NCBI RefSeq assembly: GCF_963678635.1
Contig: NC_087065.1
Location: 15,721,853-15,785,852, forward strand
Source of the DNA: Symsagittifera roscoffensis
Taxonomy: Eukaryota > Xenacoelomorpha > Acoela > Convolutidae
Direction of reading: 5' to 3'
DNA length: 64,000 bases
Part shown: positions 10,795 to 22,584 of the stretch, in pieces
Layout of the letters: every line of letters begins with the position of its first letter
Numbering within the stretch: position 1 is the first letter of the stretch
Made by a program: the position numbers and the translations under genes
The notes under the pieces: generated by a model
What the model was told of the DNA's origin: nothing
The model's database searches: none
Seen by the model: only the letters and a program-made list of their open reading frames with translations

Positions 10795-12780
10795 CTACCG
10801 AAGCGGTGTACAGTAGTCTTTTGATCGAAAGCTGTTCCCCTTTACGTTTAACCTGTGCCCCATCAAATCGGCTTCAAAGTCGATATGGACAGCAACCTGA
10901 TCAAGCCTGTCGTTTTGTCCAAAGCGCCTAACTTTGAGCTCTTGCTGGCTATTATAGAATCGTGCAATCTGATATTTTACGCTTGTAAGAAAGGTTTTAA
11001 TATCAATGTTTATGCTATCTACAAACATCAAGATTGGGTAGCAGCCATGGACCTCCATATAGTGTCTGTCAGCTTTCATCAGACCTGTGCTTCCTGACGC
11101 GAGCAACGCTCCTATTGCGCAAAAAATCCAGGTTTGTATCTTTTTTACACAATTAACCTGCATAGATGTCCAGTGAACCACGGAAATATCGGATGGTTCA
11201 CTCAGAACCTTCACTACTTGATGTCCTACAACTCCTATCATCAACGCTATCCTGCCTCCATCTACAGTCATTCCCAACGTTCTCTTAGATATACAGTCAG
11301 TTTCAGGCCACTGCTCTTAGGCGCGTCCTTTTTCTCAGCTTCCATAGTATTTTTTGTGACATCTAGTCGTTCGTGCAGTCGCGTGTTTTCCAATTCCAAC
11401 TTCAGCTAAATTTCGACATCTTTCGTAGCTAGCTCTTGTTGTATTTTCTTTAGTGCATTTCTCGCTGGTAAACCATAGTCCAATTGAACGACGGTCAATG
11501 GTGCCACATCGAGAATCGGGCTGAACTTCAGAATCAGTTCTTTGAGGTAGCCCTATTAATATTCATTGATTGCTTCCACGTCATCAAGGTAATAGTCAAT
11601 GATTTTCATTCTCTGTTTGTTTATGGTGCTGACTGACACGTGATAGTCTAGTAAGCCGCAGTTTACGCATCATCTCTCCTTGTTCATGTCATCACGTGGT
11701 TTGCACCATCCGAAATCTTTACCGGTTTTCATACAACTAAAATTGCCATAACTCTGCTCTGAGGTTTTTCAGCTCCCGGTTTGGTTAGCAGGTATTCTCA
11801 CAACTTTGTACTCAAGTCATCTGGCGGTGGATACACAGTCCGCTCAAAAAGTGAAATGAGTGACGAGAATAGTTTTCAACTCATCGATCTTCATTCTGTC
11901 CAGAAATTTTGAAGCTATGGCTAGATTCTTTTCTGAAAAGTTTTTTGATCAGGGTTACTAATCCTTAACTGCAGTTCGAGGTCGTTCAGAAACATTTATG
12001 AAGACTCAACGCCTCGTTGGCGCGGGTTCTCGAAGTTCAACAAAGCCTGGTGTCCTCCCACTCCGGAACCAAAACGATTCATCGAGTTTTTAAAGATATT
12101 CCGTGCGCTGCCACGTCCGTTCGTTTTTTTTTGCGAGTACAGAATTCAGTGCCGTACCCTTCGAGGCATCAATATGCTGCATTCTTCCTTCTTTGATATA
12201 CATTCGACTTCATAATGGAGCTTAATAACATCTATCCAGGAGTTGTTGCAGCCATCCGAATCCTCTTTGTTTTGTTTTGTTTTTTAAAGGTTTTCATAAC
12301 TTGTCACTTCCTTATGTGGACTTTGAAAGATTTGTGATGAAGGTTTCCTGCTACTTGTTTAGCGGCTCAAATATTGAGGCATGCATTGTGGAATCATGTG
12401 GCCTTAAGGAGAGCCTGGTACAGATCTTTTGTCGGACATGGAGGCTGACCTTGAGCTTGAGAGATTAACCACATGTGTTCTCGCTGGATCTGTATTCAGG
12501 GCCCATTGGAGCCCATTCGAACCCATTGGAGCTGCTCTGCGTTGATATCCTCCTCGAGGGCCCAAACTTGGCTTCCGTACGTTTGGGTTTTCGACCGCGG
12601 CCTAGTTTGCCCGCATTATCACCAGTGTTGGGCTACCTCTTTTCCCATCGCAATCTCAAAAACTTTTCGCTCTGCCTTAAATGAAAGATCTGCGCCTCCT
12701 TATCTACTCTGTCAACTTTTCCTGCAATTCCTTGTCACAAATCATCTAGTCCTGCCATCCCGTCTCCAGACATAGTACTC
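10795..12780 (-). pseudogene. Gag and gag-protease linker remnant (relic A)
   Basis: A 160-residue minus-strand frame (10795-11277) matches the pre-protease linker of the large element (shared pattern VGHQVVKVLSEPSD / GGHEVTRNLSEPSD and QQELKVRRFG / REELKVRSIG). The part from 11.3 to 12.8 kb is gag-like only by position and by its similarity to relic B at 15.9-16.6 kb. No zinc knuckle survives. From 12.8 kb to the 13.65-kb repeat I recognise nothing. Confidence 0.6.
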
Positions 12781-13929
12781 ATCTCTTCTCCGAGCTCACC
12801 ATTGGCCTCTAACCTAGCTTGGTCGACATCATGGGCGCCTGTAGCCTAATGCTTGATGCTTCACCATTTTTAAGCGCTCCAATTGACATAACCTGAAAAT
12901 TGAGGACGCTTCCATTCGAGTCCCAACCGACATTGCTTTCATTGGTGAGGTGGATGCTCTGTCTTGCTATCCTTATCAACGGACTTCTCCGGAGATGGTG
13001 ATCATTCTAACTGAGTCTAGCTCGTGGGATTGGTTCCCCTTCGCCAGACGCTCTTCAAGTCTAGCTTTGAAGTTTTTTTTGGTTTCGTGTTAGGATCTTC
13101 TTCACTCTGACTGTTGCATTCTTACTTTGTTAATTCAGAGAGAATTGTTCTCTTTTACGCGCATCGCTGTTGGTTTCTGAATTTGATGAGATTACAGATA
13201 GTAAACATTCTCAGTTTTTGCCTTACGAAAGTTCCGAGGCCGCCATTTCTTGCTTGTTTTTTGCTGCTTCATTATCTGAGCCTTAGATGATTTCCTGTTG
13301 CGCTTGGATCTGCGTATCTTCTCCTTTCTCAATTGGGTCGGGAAAAGTCAACGCTTTCTTCCCTTGGTGGTTTACTAGACTCAATTTCACAGGTATTGCC
13401 CACAGAGGATTGTCCACACCTCGTCCTTAATTCCGTTAACTACGGTAAATTTCGGTATCCTATACTCTTCCTCAGACAAATTTTCTCTAACCATTTTACT
13501 TTTTAATGTAAGCGATCCACCAAAAAACTTAGAACGACAGTGCACAACCCCATCAACGCAAAAAAAATTCTAGAAAACAGTATAAGAGAAAAAACACAAA
13601 TATATAGATAAAAATATATAAAAAACAAATAAACCAATTTAATTTCTAGGTATGTTTAACAGTCACCGGGTCTGCCGAGAAACAAACGAGAATTTAAATG
13701 AGAGGGTTTAGTTTAAAACATATTCTCTTATTAAAATTAACGCTTTGAATTGTTTAAATCAAAAAACTGCAGTATGAGGTATTTAAAAAACATTTTACTT
13801 TACAGCAGTTTGAGGTTTTGTAAATTATGATTAAAACGTAGTCTTTAAGAAAAAATTTACCTCAATTGGAGCAATCCAAAAGCTTGATGTCCAGTATAAT
13901 AAAAAACCAGCTTAGCTTACTTCTGCGAT

Positions 13930-14940
13930 TTTGAATGAACCACATCATTTCTTTGACAATTTTTTGCTCGTTTCGTCGGAATCACTTTCTGGAAGACCCA
14001 GACATTGTTTTTCGCCGAGTATGCTTTTGTATCAGATGTACTTTCGTCGAATCTTTGCTTCTGACTCATTTGTGCCTGCTGCGTATTTCCTCTGCATGGT
14101 CATTCAGTTTTTTTTTTGACATGCCGAACATAGTCTCGAGAAGTAGTCCTTTTTCCTTCATACTCTGGATGAAAAAAAGTTCTGTAAAATTGCTTACTCA
14201 AAAACGGTCAGCATCATGTGAGGGCTTATCTCCGTTCTGGAATATTCCGTGCTAATTTATGCACTCATCATTTGCGGTAAGTGTTCACCCCATTCATCCA
14301 TGTATCGTGAGCATTAGAATCTCAGAGCATTGAATTTAAGTTTCAATTTTGCCTTACAACCAGGCCATTTGGTGATGATGGTTTCCGAGTGATTCTGTAC
14401 CAATTGCGACCTCTTCATTAGCTGTTTTGCGAGTTTCCCAAGAAACTCTTTGCCATTGTCTGACTGGAATGTGATCGGAAAATCATGGCTGGAGATCCAA
14501 AACCTATCACATGGTCGCGTGTTTCCTCCACCGATGCCGTTATGCAGGGGATTTGTTGCAGTTTTTAATAATCACCATCATCTGGTTGCAGCCTGCTGCC
14601 GTCATACAGATCTTCTGATGATCAGTTTGCACTACTTCCTTGAAACCGGATGACTCTAAGGACTACAGAGGAAATCTCAGCTTCTTTGGATAGCCTGTTG
14701 AAGCGACGGACAAGTCGATACCCGTTTTTTGCAGGCTTTACTGAGTCCAGGCCAATCTATTTGTTTATGTGTTCTGGTGTAAACTCTCTCATTACCTTGA
14801 ACTTCCATTTGGTTTTGAGAGCCAACCAGCAGCTCGGTCTGATATAAATGAGGAATGACTGTCGAGTTACAATTCACGAGGTCTTTTTCATCCTCCGGCA
14901 GTTTGTATGCTACAACTACGTCCTTATTCAAGTATAACAA
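13930..14940 (-). pseudogene. Integrase remnant (relic B)
   Basis: The C-terminal-region part (13.93-14.13 kb) pairs with 9.22-9.43 kb of relic A. The core (about 14.3-14.64 kb) pairs with 9.65-9.93 kb. The minus-strand frame 14677-14940 contains IDWPGLSKACKKRV, matching FDWPGLRKACERWV in the HHCC zinc-finger region of the intact integrase at 29.2 kb. Stops and frameshifts are frequent. Confidence 0.68.
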
Positions 14941-15063
14941 ATCTATCTTTTTTACCTTAATTTGCTTTTAGATCTATAAGTAACTTCTATCAGGTCCTTT
15001 TTCTCTGTTGCTCCATTTTCTATCTGCTTCTTCATCCGAAATTTCTTATCCGAAATTTCATAC

Positions 15064-16600
15064 TTAGTAGATATTTTTCCGCAAAATTTGTCTCTGTTGG
15101 CCTCTCGGGGAAGTTTGAGCGCTGGACAACCCGTCGTCTGTTTCTACGACGAAAAACGTAAAAACGAAAAACGAAAAAAGGTTTCTGCAATTAATCGAAT
15201 GTTGGTGGACACCATATCCAATCTGTCGAAGCCCATGTCTGTCCAAGTGCTTCTAGGCATGACACTGACTACCAGGCCAGTGTCCAACAAACATTGAAAG
15301 TGTGCGCTGCCCAATTGTCTTCGAAGTCGATATGGACAAAATCCTGATCAAATGTGTCGTTATTTCCATTGCGCCTATTTTCTAGCTCTTGCTGGCTATT
15401 ATAGAGTCGCCCAACTTGGTAACTCACGCTTGTAAGAAAGGTTTTTATATCAATTTTTTTGCTATCTACAATCATCAAGATTGAGTTGGAGCCATGGACC
15501 TCCATATAGTCTCCGTAAACCTTCATCAGACCTGTGCTTCCTGTCGCGAGCAATGCTCCTATTGCTCTAAAATCCAGGTTTGGATTTTTTTCACGAAAGT
15601 AATCTGCGTACATGTCCAGTGAACCACGGTAATGTCGGAGGGCTCACTCAGATTCTTCACTAGTTGATGTCCTGCAATTCCAATCACCTACTTTATCCTG
15701 CTTACATCTACGGTTTTTCCGAACGTTCTCTTAGATACCATGGTCAACTTCAGGCCACTGCTCTTAGATGCGTCCTTTTTTTTCAGCTTTCATAGTATTT
15801 TCTGTGATATCTAGTCGTTCGCGCAGTCCCGTGTTTTACAACTCCAAATTCACCCATTGCTCGACATCTTTCGTAGCTAGCTCATGCTCTATTTATTGTA
15901 GTGCAGTTCTCGGTGGTAGAACATAGTCCAATTGAAGTCCACATTGAGAACCGAGGCAATTGCATCGTCAGGTATCGTTTTGGCCTTCTTTGGCGTGAAA
16001 GTCTCTTGTGAGATCTCTTTCTTTCTTCACTCGGCCTCGCCCTTGAACTCCAGAATCAGAACGAGTCATCGCGATTTAAAAGATATTCCAAGTGATCTCA
16101 CGTTTGATCGCTCTCTTTGCCGTTACACAGTTCATGGCCGTGCCATCGAGGTTGCTCGTCAATGTACTGCTTTTTTAGCTTCTTTGATATACTTTCGTCT
16201 TTATAAGGAAGCTTACCCTCTTCTATCCAGGCGTCGAGACAGCAGACCGAATCATGCTTGTACTGTTTTGGTGTTTTTTAGAATGTTTCATAATTTGTCA
16301 CCGATTTTGGTGCACTTTGAAAACTTTGTGAAGAAGACTTCTGTGACTTGTTTAGCGGTTCAGATATCGAGGCATTTATGGTGGTATCTAGTGACCTTGC
16401 GGAGAGGTTCGAAACCGATCTTTCCTGGTACATGGAGGGCAACCTTGTCCCTACGGGAGCCTCCACATTTGTTATCGCTAAATCTGTCCTCTCCGGTCCC
16501 ATTGGAGCTGTTCTGTGATGATACATTTTTTCGAGGTCAAAAACTCGGAGCTGGTTTCAACAGTGTTTTTCCCTTTTCGGGGTTTCGAACTCTGCCTTGT
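15064..16600 (-). pseudogene. Gag and linker remnant (relic B)
   Basis: The 114-residue minus-strand frame 15269-15613 matches the 10.8-11.3 kb frame of relic A (shared RAIGALLATGSTGLMK-like and IDIKTFLTSV segments). The 15.9-16.6 kb part aligns with 12.0-12.6 kb of A and is presumed gag. Around 15170 the sequence jumps from the post-protease linker to the pre-protease linker, so the protease has been deleted. The long plus-strand open frame across 15932-16606 is antisense to this and is not a gene. Confidence 0.6.
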
Positions 16601-16601
16601 T

Positions 16602-18228
16602 TGTAACAGTCGCCTACATAAGTCACATATGAGACTAAAGAAAAATAGGCCCTATAACCGTTGGCTCAAGAGTCAGGGACACTATCTCTTGTGTTTTTCT
16701 ATTTCGAACGGTCGGAGCCAATTCGGTTCACTTGCGACATGAGACTAAAACCCTCATTACAGCTTAAAGGCCACTAACAAAATACCCCCCCCCCCCCCAC
16801 TCTAGAAAATAAAAACGTCCCCATACTTAGGTCTCAAAATACCTAAAATACGCGATTGCCGTTAAAAACAGGGTCGGAACAGTCCGTATGGTTATTTTTT
16901 ATTAGACAGTGGAACTTTGATCCACTTCAGATGGATCAACCTATAACTCTCCTTATCTCAACATAACAATTATAAAACACACTCAAAAAAACTAAATTGG
17001 GTACTCACATACCAGCGCACTCGAGAATTGGAGTAACTAAATTAACTAGCGACTCTAGCATAAATGTAATAACTTGAGAAGTTTGCTATTAAAAAATTCC
17101 AACAAAGGAAATGAGTTTTGACTCGAGAATTAAAGTTATGGTTTGGACCATTGGGACACTTCGGTTGTCCACCTTTCCACCGGAGGTTCACTCTGGTCCA
17201 CCTCGAATAAATATGCCCCTCTTTTATAATCGTTTTGTTCCTATTTCAGGATAGGACAGCTCTACTCGCGTTTGATTTATATCTGGAAATTGCCAATAGC
17301 AATTTCCCGCTGCTTTTTTCAAGTACTTTCCCTTGATTGTAATTCGGTTGTTCTGATCTTGTATTTCTGAGGTTTTCAGTTTTCATGAGAAAGTTGAGCA
17401 TGACAGGCTCAATTCGAATTTTTGAAAACTTACATTTTTTCCCAAAATTACGTAGTCCGTACTCCTCAAGGTCAAACTTCCAAATATGACCGACTGGCAC
17501 AAACTCCCCGGATTCAAGATCGATGTCCTCATTGTGTGTTGCTGTCTGCCAGTGAGTCCCCAGAATGCTGAGTGTTGCTCAAGTTACAGTGCCAGTGGTC
17601 ATTTACAGAAGTTTGCAGCAGATTTCAACTTTATCTACACCCCAAAATTCACAACCATATAAAATTGTCCACTGTCGCTGAACAGCAATCAAAATTTTCT
17701 TATACCTGCACCTTAAATCTCCGCTTTTAAAGCATTTCGATTTATATAAAAATTATAGCATATTAATAACAATATTTCGTTTCGTTAAAATTTCTTCTTT
17801 GTGACCTCAGAGTTTATCCGAGTCCACACTCAAGCCCCTTTTCTTCCCTCTCATGACTCAAGAAACCCGCATTGAGCCCCTTGCTCATTTCGTATTCCTA
17901 GCCTTCGAGGTGCTAGGCCCTGATGATTTTGACACTGTGATCTGCCTTAGCAGCGCTTCCTCAACATCGGAGCTGATTACGATCTCTTCCCACGCTTTTA
18001 ATTGTTCGAAGGAGCGCATCCACTCCCTCTGCTCTTGCATCCTCTTTGCCTGGTTTGGTAAACCTTTCATTTTTGATTCCCTGTTCAAGCAAAAGGAATT
18101 GTGCAGGCTCAAGCTCACGTTCTTTGCCAATTCTTCCTCCAGTATCGATTCCCTTGCTTTGGTTATATATCTAGACACCCTACCAACTCTTTTCCAACCT
18201 GTCGTGATTGCATTTCGATGGCTTAGCA
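16602..18228 (-). repeat. Left (3') LTR of the giant element
   Basis: This repeat matches 37827-39489 almost throughout. The left border TGTAACAGTCG also ends an inverted copy near 45.57 kb, which supports it as a true LTR end. The right border is placed at TTAGCA, giving TG...CA termini. Compared with the right copy it has a 14-nt C run (16785-16798), lacks about 50 bp near 17730, and has an 8-bp insertion near 17790. Its right 340 bp encode the C-terminus of the last reading frame. Confidence 0.8.
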
Positions 18229-19771
18229 AAGGTCTCTTGGAGGCTTCCGGCCCTATCTCTGCCAGGAACTGTCGATATTCTTTACTATGTTTTTTCAAGT
18301 GGTCTTTCGTCACCATATACAACCAAGATGTCAATGTCGCTCGAAACCACGGGAAGAATCTTATGCGGCTCCATACGTGCCTGAACTCCATAGGTATGGT
18401 GAATACCTTGCCCGCCGTATCGAACAACTCAAGTCTCCTGCTAAAATCTATAGCGTATATCGATTCTGCCGTGGGTGTCTTCGACTCCCGATTTTTCACC
18501 ACATTCTCCTCGATCCATTGCAACGCCAACATCGTACTCACTACCAAGATGGTCACCTTCTGCCGATGATCGGGTAATCCGATTGACCTAATTTCTTCCA
18601 CGTCCCACACTAAACAGAGTCTTGACTGCTCCGGGTACCACAATGTCTGTGCAGAGCAATGGCATGGGCATTCCCTATGTGTAATATCGATGCTTCGGAG
18701 ATTGCGTTCTCCCGAGGCTTCCAGCAGAGGTTCCAATTCCATCGTTTTCTCGTGTGTTGTATCATTTTCCTCCTGTGCTGGGACACTGTTCATCGACTTC
18801 CCGATGGTATTCTGTCTCTCGAAGTCACTTGTGTTTTCACCTTCCAAACTCAAGAGTTCTTCTCCCCAGATTTCACTCAAGTCATCTCTTTGTTCCCTTG
18901 GCACCGTTCCCAGTATCTTCTTCAACAGCTAATGTGAATGATGCGACATTCGAACCAGTCGTACGTACTTGGGTACCAAGAAGGCCTTGTCCACTAGTAT
19001 CCTTTGGCTGGATACCTCCACCATCGCCATGTGCAATAGATAGTGGCTCCCACATAGGTTGGCCATTACTGATCCCACCAACGATTTTGCATTTACTGGC
19101 AGACCGTAAGCCTCGCTCACGGGAAATCATATTTCCGTCTCAAGACCAATCTTCCAACCTCTGATGTGTTTCTGGGTGGTTTGCAACGCCCCCGGCCACG
19201 ACTCCACGCTCAATGCTGTCACCAGATGGTGCTCAGACTCCAGCATCTCCAGTGATTGCAAGCTGCACATCCTTGAGAAGAATCCCAGCGCCGTTGCTAT
19301 ATTCACTGTAATGTTTGTATAGCACTCAGCCACTATCTGCATTTCGCTCCTCTCTCTTTCTGTTATGTCGCCAAACCAAGCGACTAGGTCTTCTCTCTGG
19401 AAAGATTGTATTCTGACACATGATCGTCCATCACAAGTGTGCTCTCCGCCTCCGCACGTCAAGTCAAGACAGCTACCGGGTTCCAACTTCTTCACTGATC
19501 CTAGCTTACTCATTGCCTCGCCCGATTCTTTACTCTGTGGTAGGATCAGCTTGTGTATCACGTCCAAAGTTCCCAAGTCTTCATCTTTTGTCGGTGTTAG
19601 CCTCACTCGTTCCGTGACTTCTTCAATCAAGCTTGCATGGGGATGTGGGCACCAGGAGGGTCTCACCAACTTCCAAACCGTTCCCAAATTCGTATTAATC
19701 ATGCCACTTCCATTCCCCATTTTCAATTCGACTCTCTTGTTTGAGCACCGCACGCTTATCACCTTGGGCAT
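17885..19771 (-). pseudogene. Terminal cargo frame, cysteine-containing, Env-like position, overlaps the LTR
   Basis: One continuous frame of 629 codons runs from 19771 to 17885, broken only by a TGA at 19127 and a TAG at 18929. The first part has clustered cysteines (RPSWCPHPH, CLDLTCGGGEHTCDGRSC, CVRI) and an N-glycosylation-type NIT near CYTNITVN. The middle is acidic. Then come HRECPCHC and a modest hydrophobic stretch (VTILVVSTMLALQWI), followed by a basic tail of about 200 residues. The last 115 residues lie inside the LTR and are repeated at 39260-39489. The position after pol and the cysteines would fit an envelope glycoprotein, but I see no convincing signal peptide, furin site or fusion peptide, so the function is unassigned. 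Confidence 0.55.
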
Positions 19772-19849
19772 CGTCTCAAGTAGCAGGCCCAGGCTCGGTT
19801 TCTCCCTTTCCTTTGAATCAATCTCGATTATCTTCTCTGTCCAAAATTC

Positions 19850-20584
19850 AACAGCTCCGTCACTTCGTGATTCCTGTGAGCGCTCCCGGCCTCTGAATCG
19901 AAGAAAGGGTTGTAAGCCATCCCCATTACTCCAGATACATATTGGTTTTCTCCCCGTTTGCTGAGTCTCGAGTAATCCTCAGCCGAGGCCAAGTTACGAT
20001 GCACATCATGCCCCTCTTCGAATTTCTTGTTGTAGAATCTCCGTATTTCATCAAGTTTCCATGATTCTCAAGAGGTTGCCTCGAGTCTTCTTCCTTTTCG
20101 ATCCCCGACTCTGGTATACGTTCAGTATGATAGTGGAGACTCTCCTCTCCATAGTTTTGCTCCCCATGGCCTTCTGATGACACGCTTGGACGGTACTATT
20201 GGTCATTACGGACATTATCCACCTCAAGAAACAAGTGGCATCTTTTCTTCTCGCCAGACTCAAACCGGAATTATCTCTGGCGATATGCTGTACCAGCATT
20301 TGGTAAACTTATAGATTCTTGTTGCCCAACTTCAATTTATCGTGTGAGGTCAATACCTCCATTTCTATTCCCACCAGGCTCCATGCGAACGTCAGCTGCC
20401 CCGCTGTTCTAACGAAGGGATTTGCCATTAATGGCAATGCGGACGAAGGTGTTCTCATCGCCTCTTCGAATTGATCCCGCAACAAGTTCTGCCAAGTTCG
20501 CTTCAACTGACTTCCCAATTCAAATTTGTAACCTCGGCTTTTTTTGTTGGGTAGCCCAATTGCGACCCTTGCGGGACACTCCAC
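19850..20584 (-). pseudogene. Likely N-terminal part of the terminal cargo frame, frameshifted
   Basis: Minus-strand frames 20584-20309, 20299-20051 and 20183-19926 hand over to one another, as expected for one protein with frameshifts. The first includes LPLMANPFVRTAGQLTFAWSLVG, mildly hydrophobic. The second has a CFLRWIMSV segment with TVQAC. A third frame around 19.93-19.85 kb (GVMGMAYNPFFDSEAGS) appears to link to the downstream frame that opens at 19771. No domain is recognised. Similar composition and contiguity are the only reasons to join it to the following frame. Confidence 0.4.
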
Positions 20585-21776
20585 GATCGAGCCTTTTCAG
20601 ACAGTCCTCCAGTTCCTTCATTGTCTCCAGAGCCACCCACCAAGGTCGAGCCGTATTCCTCGTCGCATTTTTCTCAAGAGGGTCGCTGACCAATTGTTTG
20701 CCAATAGCCTGATGCTCGCTCGAGATCCATTCTTTGCCAACATCCACTCTCCATGTTTGTCCATTCTTCGAACCCTTTTTCGAGCTTGCCTTCTGAGGTC
20801 TGAAGTCTTCTTCCGTTGCCAGACTCGTCGAGACCTCTATCCCCTTCACCACTTCGGCTAGCCTCCTTGGTTCGGAGCTACCCTTGTCGGCCGCAGTCTC
20901 CCATCTTGCTAGAATTATGGGAGCAGTCTCCCTCAAATTCTTCTCAGAGACAGCATCCGCCGACGGGCTATTCAACTCCTCTACTTCCCTTTTCCTCTTT
21001 CGAGACTTCACACTTTTGCTTGGGGGCGTCGTCACTATCATCACTGATTCGACCTCATTGTCCCGGTCGAGCCTCTGACTCTTGCCTCCCCTACTCGAGC
21101 CTTAAGGAAATTAATATCTTTAATCATATTACTAGTCTTAAGCTTATCCTCCCTTTCTATTTTAATCATTTTATCGTTAATTTTTTGTTTCAGAGTAGAG
21201 CTGTCTTTACATTCATCATCTTTGTTCTTCTGCTCCGTCTCTCGCAGCTTAATCATCTTATTAAACAGCTCCTTTCTCGCCTTTTCGTCCAGTCCGGTGC
21301 CCATCAAAACTGGTTCCCCGAACTTTACCACTCTCCAGTGTAGCTTCGGTCCCTGCTTTCTGGTTAAATTCATTCAAGAATTCAAGCCACATCTTCTCAT
21401 CCAGCGTACTCAGGAACATCCATTTATTGCATTCAAAGGTATTCTTCTTGCTCTCTTTAGCACTCAAGAGAATCATCCCCATATTGGAGGTTTCGCCGCT
21501 CAAGGGTAGTTCCAGGTTTTTTCGAGGAGATGACGTCAGAGGTGGTGTGGCTGTGTTCGCCCAATCGTCTCCACTCAAGTCCTGCAGCAGTTCCTGTGTG
21601 GTGAAATCTTTCTCAGCTGATTTCTGCTCAGGCGTATACCCCATTTCCATTTCTTCTGCTGCTTCACTGAGAGTCTCATCCATGCTCTCCCCTTCTGACT
21701 CAGCTCGCCTTCTCTCAAATACATCTCTAAACCTCGTCTCCACGGGACCGCTTCTCTTATCTCCAGGAGTGCTCAC
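20520..21776 (-). pseudogene. Basic and coiled-coil cargo segment, unrecognised
   Basis: Three minus-strand frames follow one another: 21776-21261 (171 codons, acidic, P/S/T-rich), 21373-21041 (110 codons, lysine/glutamate-rich, probably coiled coil: KMIKLRETEQKNKDDE) and 21041-20520 (174 codons, opening with a basic KSRKRKREVEE that resembles a nuclear localisation signal). The first junction looks like a simple frameshift. The second is a TGATG stop-start overlap at 21043-21039, which could be a genuine reinitiation site or chance. No known domain is visible. Confidence 0.45.
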
Positions 21777-22584
21777 TGATAGGGGTGAGGGTGTTGCTGG
21801 ATCCTGCTTCTGTAATCTGTGAGGGCTACATATAAGGGGCCTGCCGCATTCAGCTCCTTTTCCCCTTGCTTCATCTCCAACTGCTCCAGCCCGAAGGGTG
21901 CTCGATACATCCTCGTGGCGAACTTCATTTCGTCTTTCAAGGCGATGTGTCCCTCCTCCACAATCATTTTTCCATCATCCCAAGCTGGCAGCATACACTC
22001 CAGTCTAGCCTGATCAAGCGTCCTCAAGATATCCCGAACCTGGAACTTCGGGGGCAACGAGCCTCTCATCCTCTTCGCCTGGGTCGTCCACGAGTTTATT
22101 TTGATGTCGCACGTGTGGAAATAGCTGCGGCTGTGTACTCTATGAACAAGGGGTCCCAACAGTCTGTGAACTCCTCCTGTTGCTTCTACAACATGGCTCT
22201 CGCGTATAGGGAAGGAACCATCAACGGGCTATTCATCCCCAGTGTCATTCTCCTGACTATCGGGAACTCAGGACCATGGTTGGCAGAACCTCTCGCTCAA
22301 GTATCATCTCTAGCTCTCTCTTCACCAGATCAAAACTCCCCTTCCATGCCGGGATTCTCAAGATTTCGTGCTTATCCGCTGCCAGGGGTTCAAATTCCAG
22401 AAACTGGGGTAGGCCTCAATGGGACCCTCACGTTTCTTCCCATTCTGCACTGCAACTTTCCCCGGAAGTTGAATATCATTAGTTCGGGATCTTTCACCTT
22501 CCCGAAGAGCACTGTGTCGCTCATCCGTGCCCTCAGCTCCTCCTGTCTGCGCCAATTCAACGCGGTTCCGTCTAGCACTCTTAT
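21773..22584 (-). pseudogene. C-terminal continuation of the SGNH-containing cargo protein
   Basis: The frame of the upstream segment continues past the TGA at 22585 (VLDGTALNWRRQEELRARM) to 22390. It then resumes after one frameshift (EPLAADKHEILRIPAWKG) to about 22262, after another to about 22085 (EEFTDCWDPLFIEYTAAA), and in a further frame to 21773 (AKRMRGSLPPKFQVRDILR). Conservation of protein-like composition across the breaks indicates one ancestral reading frame. I do not recognise a domain. Confidence 0.45.

Larger units (their letters stand above)
8772..13652 (-). mobile_element. LTR-retroelement relic A, decayed and internally deleted
   Basis: Degraded minus-strand pieces follow the gag-to-integrase order of the large element at 28-34 kb, reading from right to left. 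These are gag-like and linker sequence (12.8-10.8 kb), protease (10.76-10.08 kb), integrase core (9.93-9.62 kb) and integrase C-terminal region (9.43-9.12 kb). Reverse transcriptase and RNase H are missing. The relic lies between two direct copies of TTTCTAGGT.TGTTTAACAG followed by TCACCGG, at 8772-8797 and 13645-13670. I read these as the starts of LTRs shared head to tail with relic B. Sequence at about 8870-9060 recurs at 42.9-43.1 kb. The cargo genes of the giant element are absent: integrase is followed directly by the terminal region. Confidence 0.7.
13653..16601 (-). mobile_element. LTR-retroelement relic B, truncated by the giant element
   Basis: This is a second decayed relative of relic A in the same orientation. 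Segments 13.93-14.94 (integrase) and 15.06-16.6 kb (linker and gag) align with A. B starts at the TGTTTAACAGTC repeat that also ends A. It stops abruptly at 16601, where the LTR of the giant element begins, in the middle of sequence that continues in A. B additionally lacks the protease segment that A keeps, but retains an integrase zinc-finger piece that A has lost. Confidence 0.68.

Noticed and set aside
9220-12780. Plus-strand frames of 60-100 codons between 9.2 and 12.8 kb
   Set aside because: They are antisense to retroelement relic A. Matches to integrase and protease are on the minus strand.
15932-16606. 224-codon plus-strand frame
   Set aside because: It runs antisense through relic B, whose minus-strand identity is supported by relic A and the giant element. 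There is no recognisable domain.
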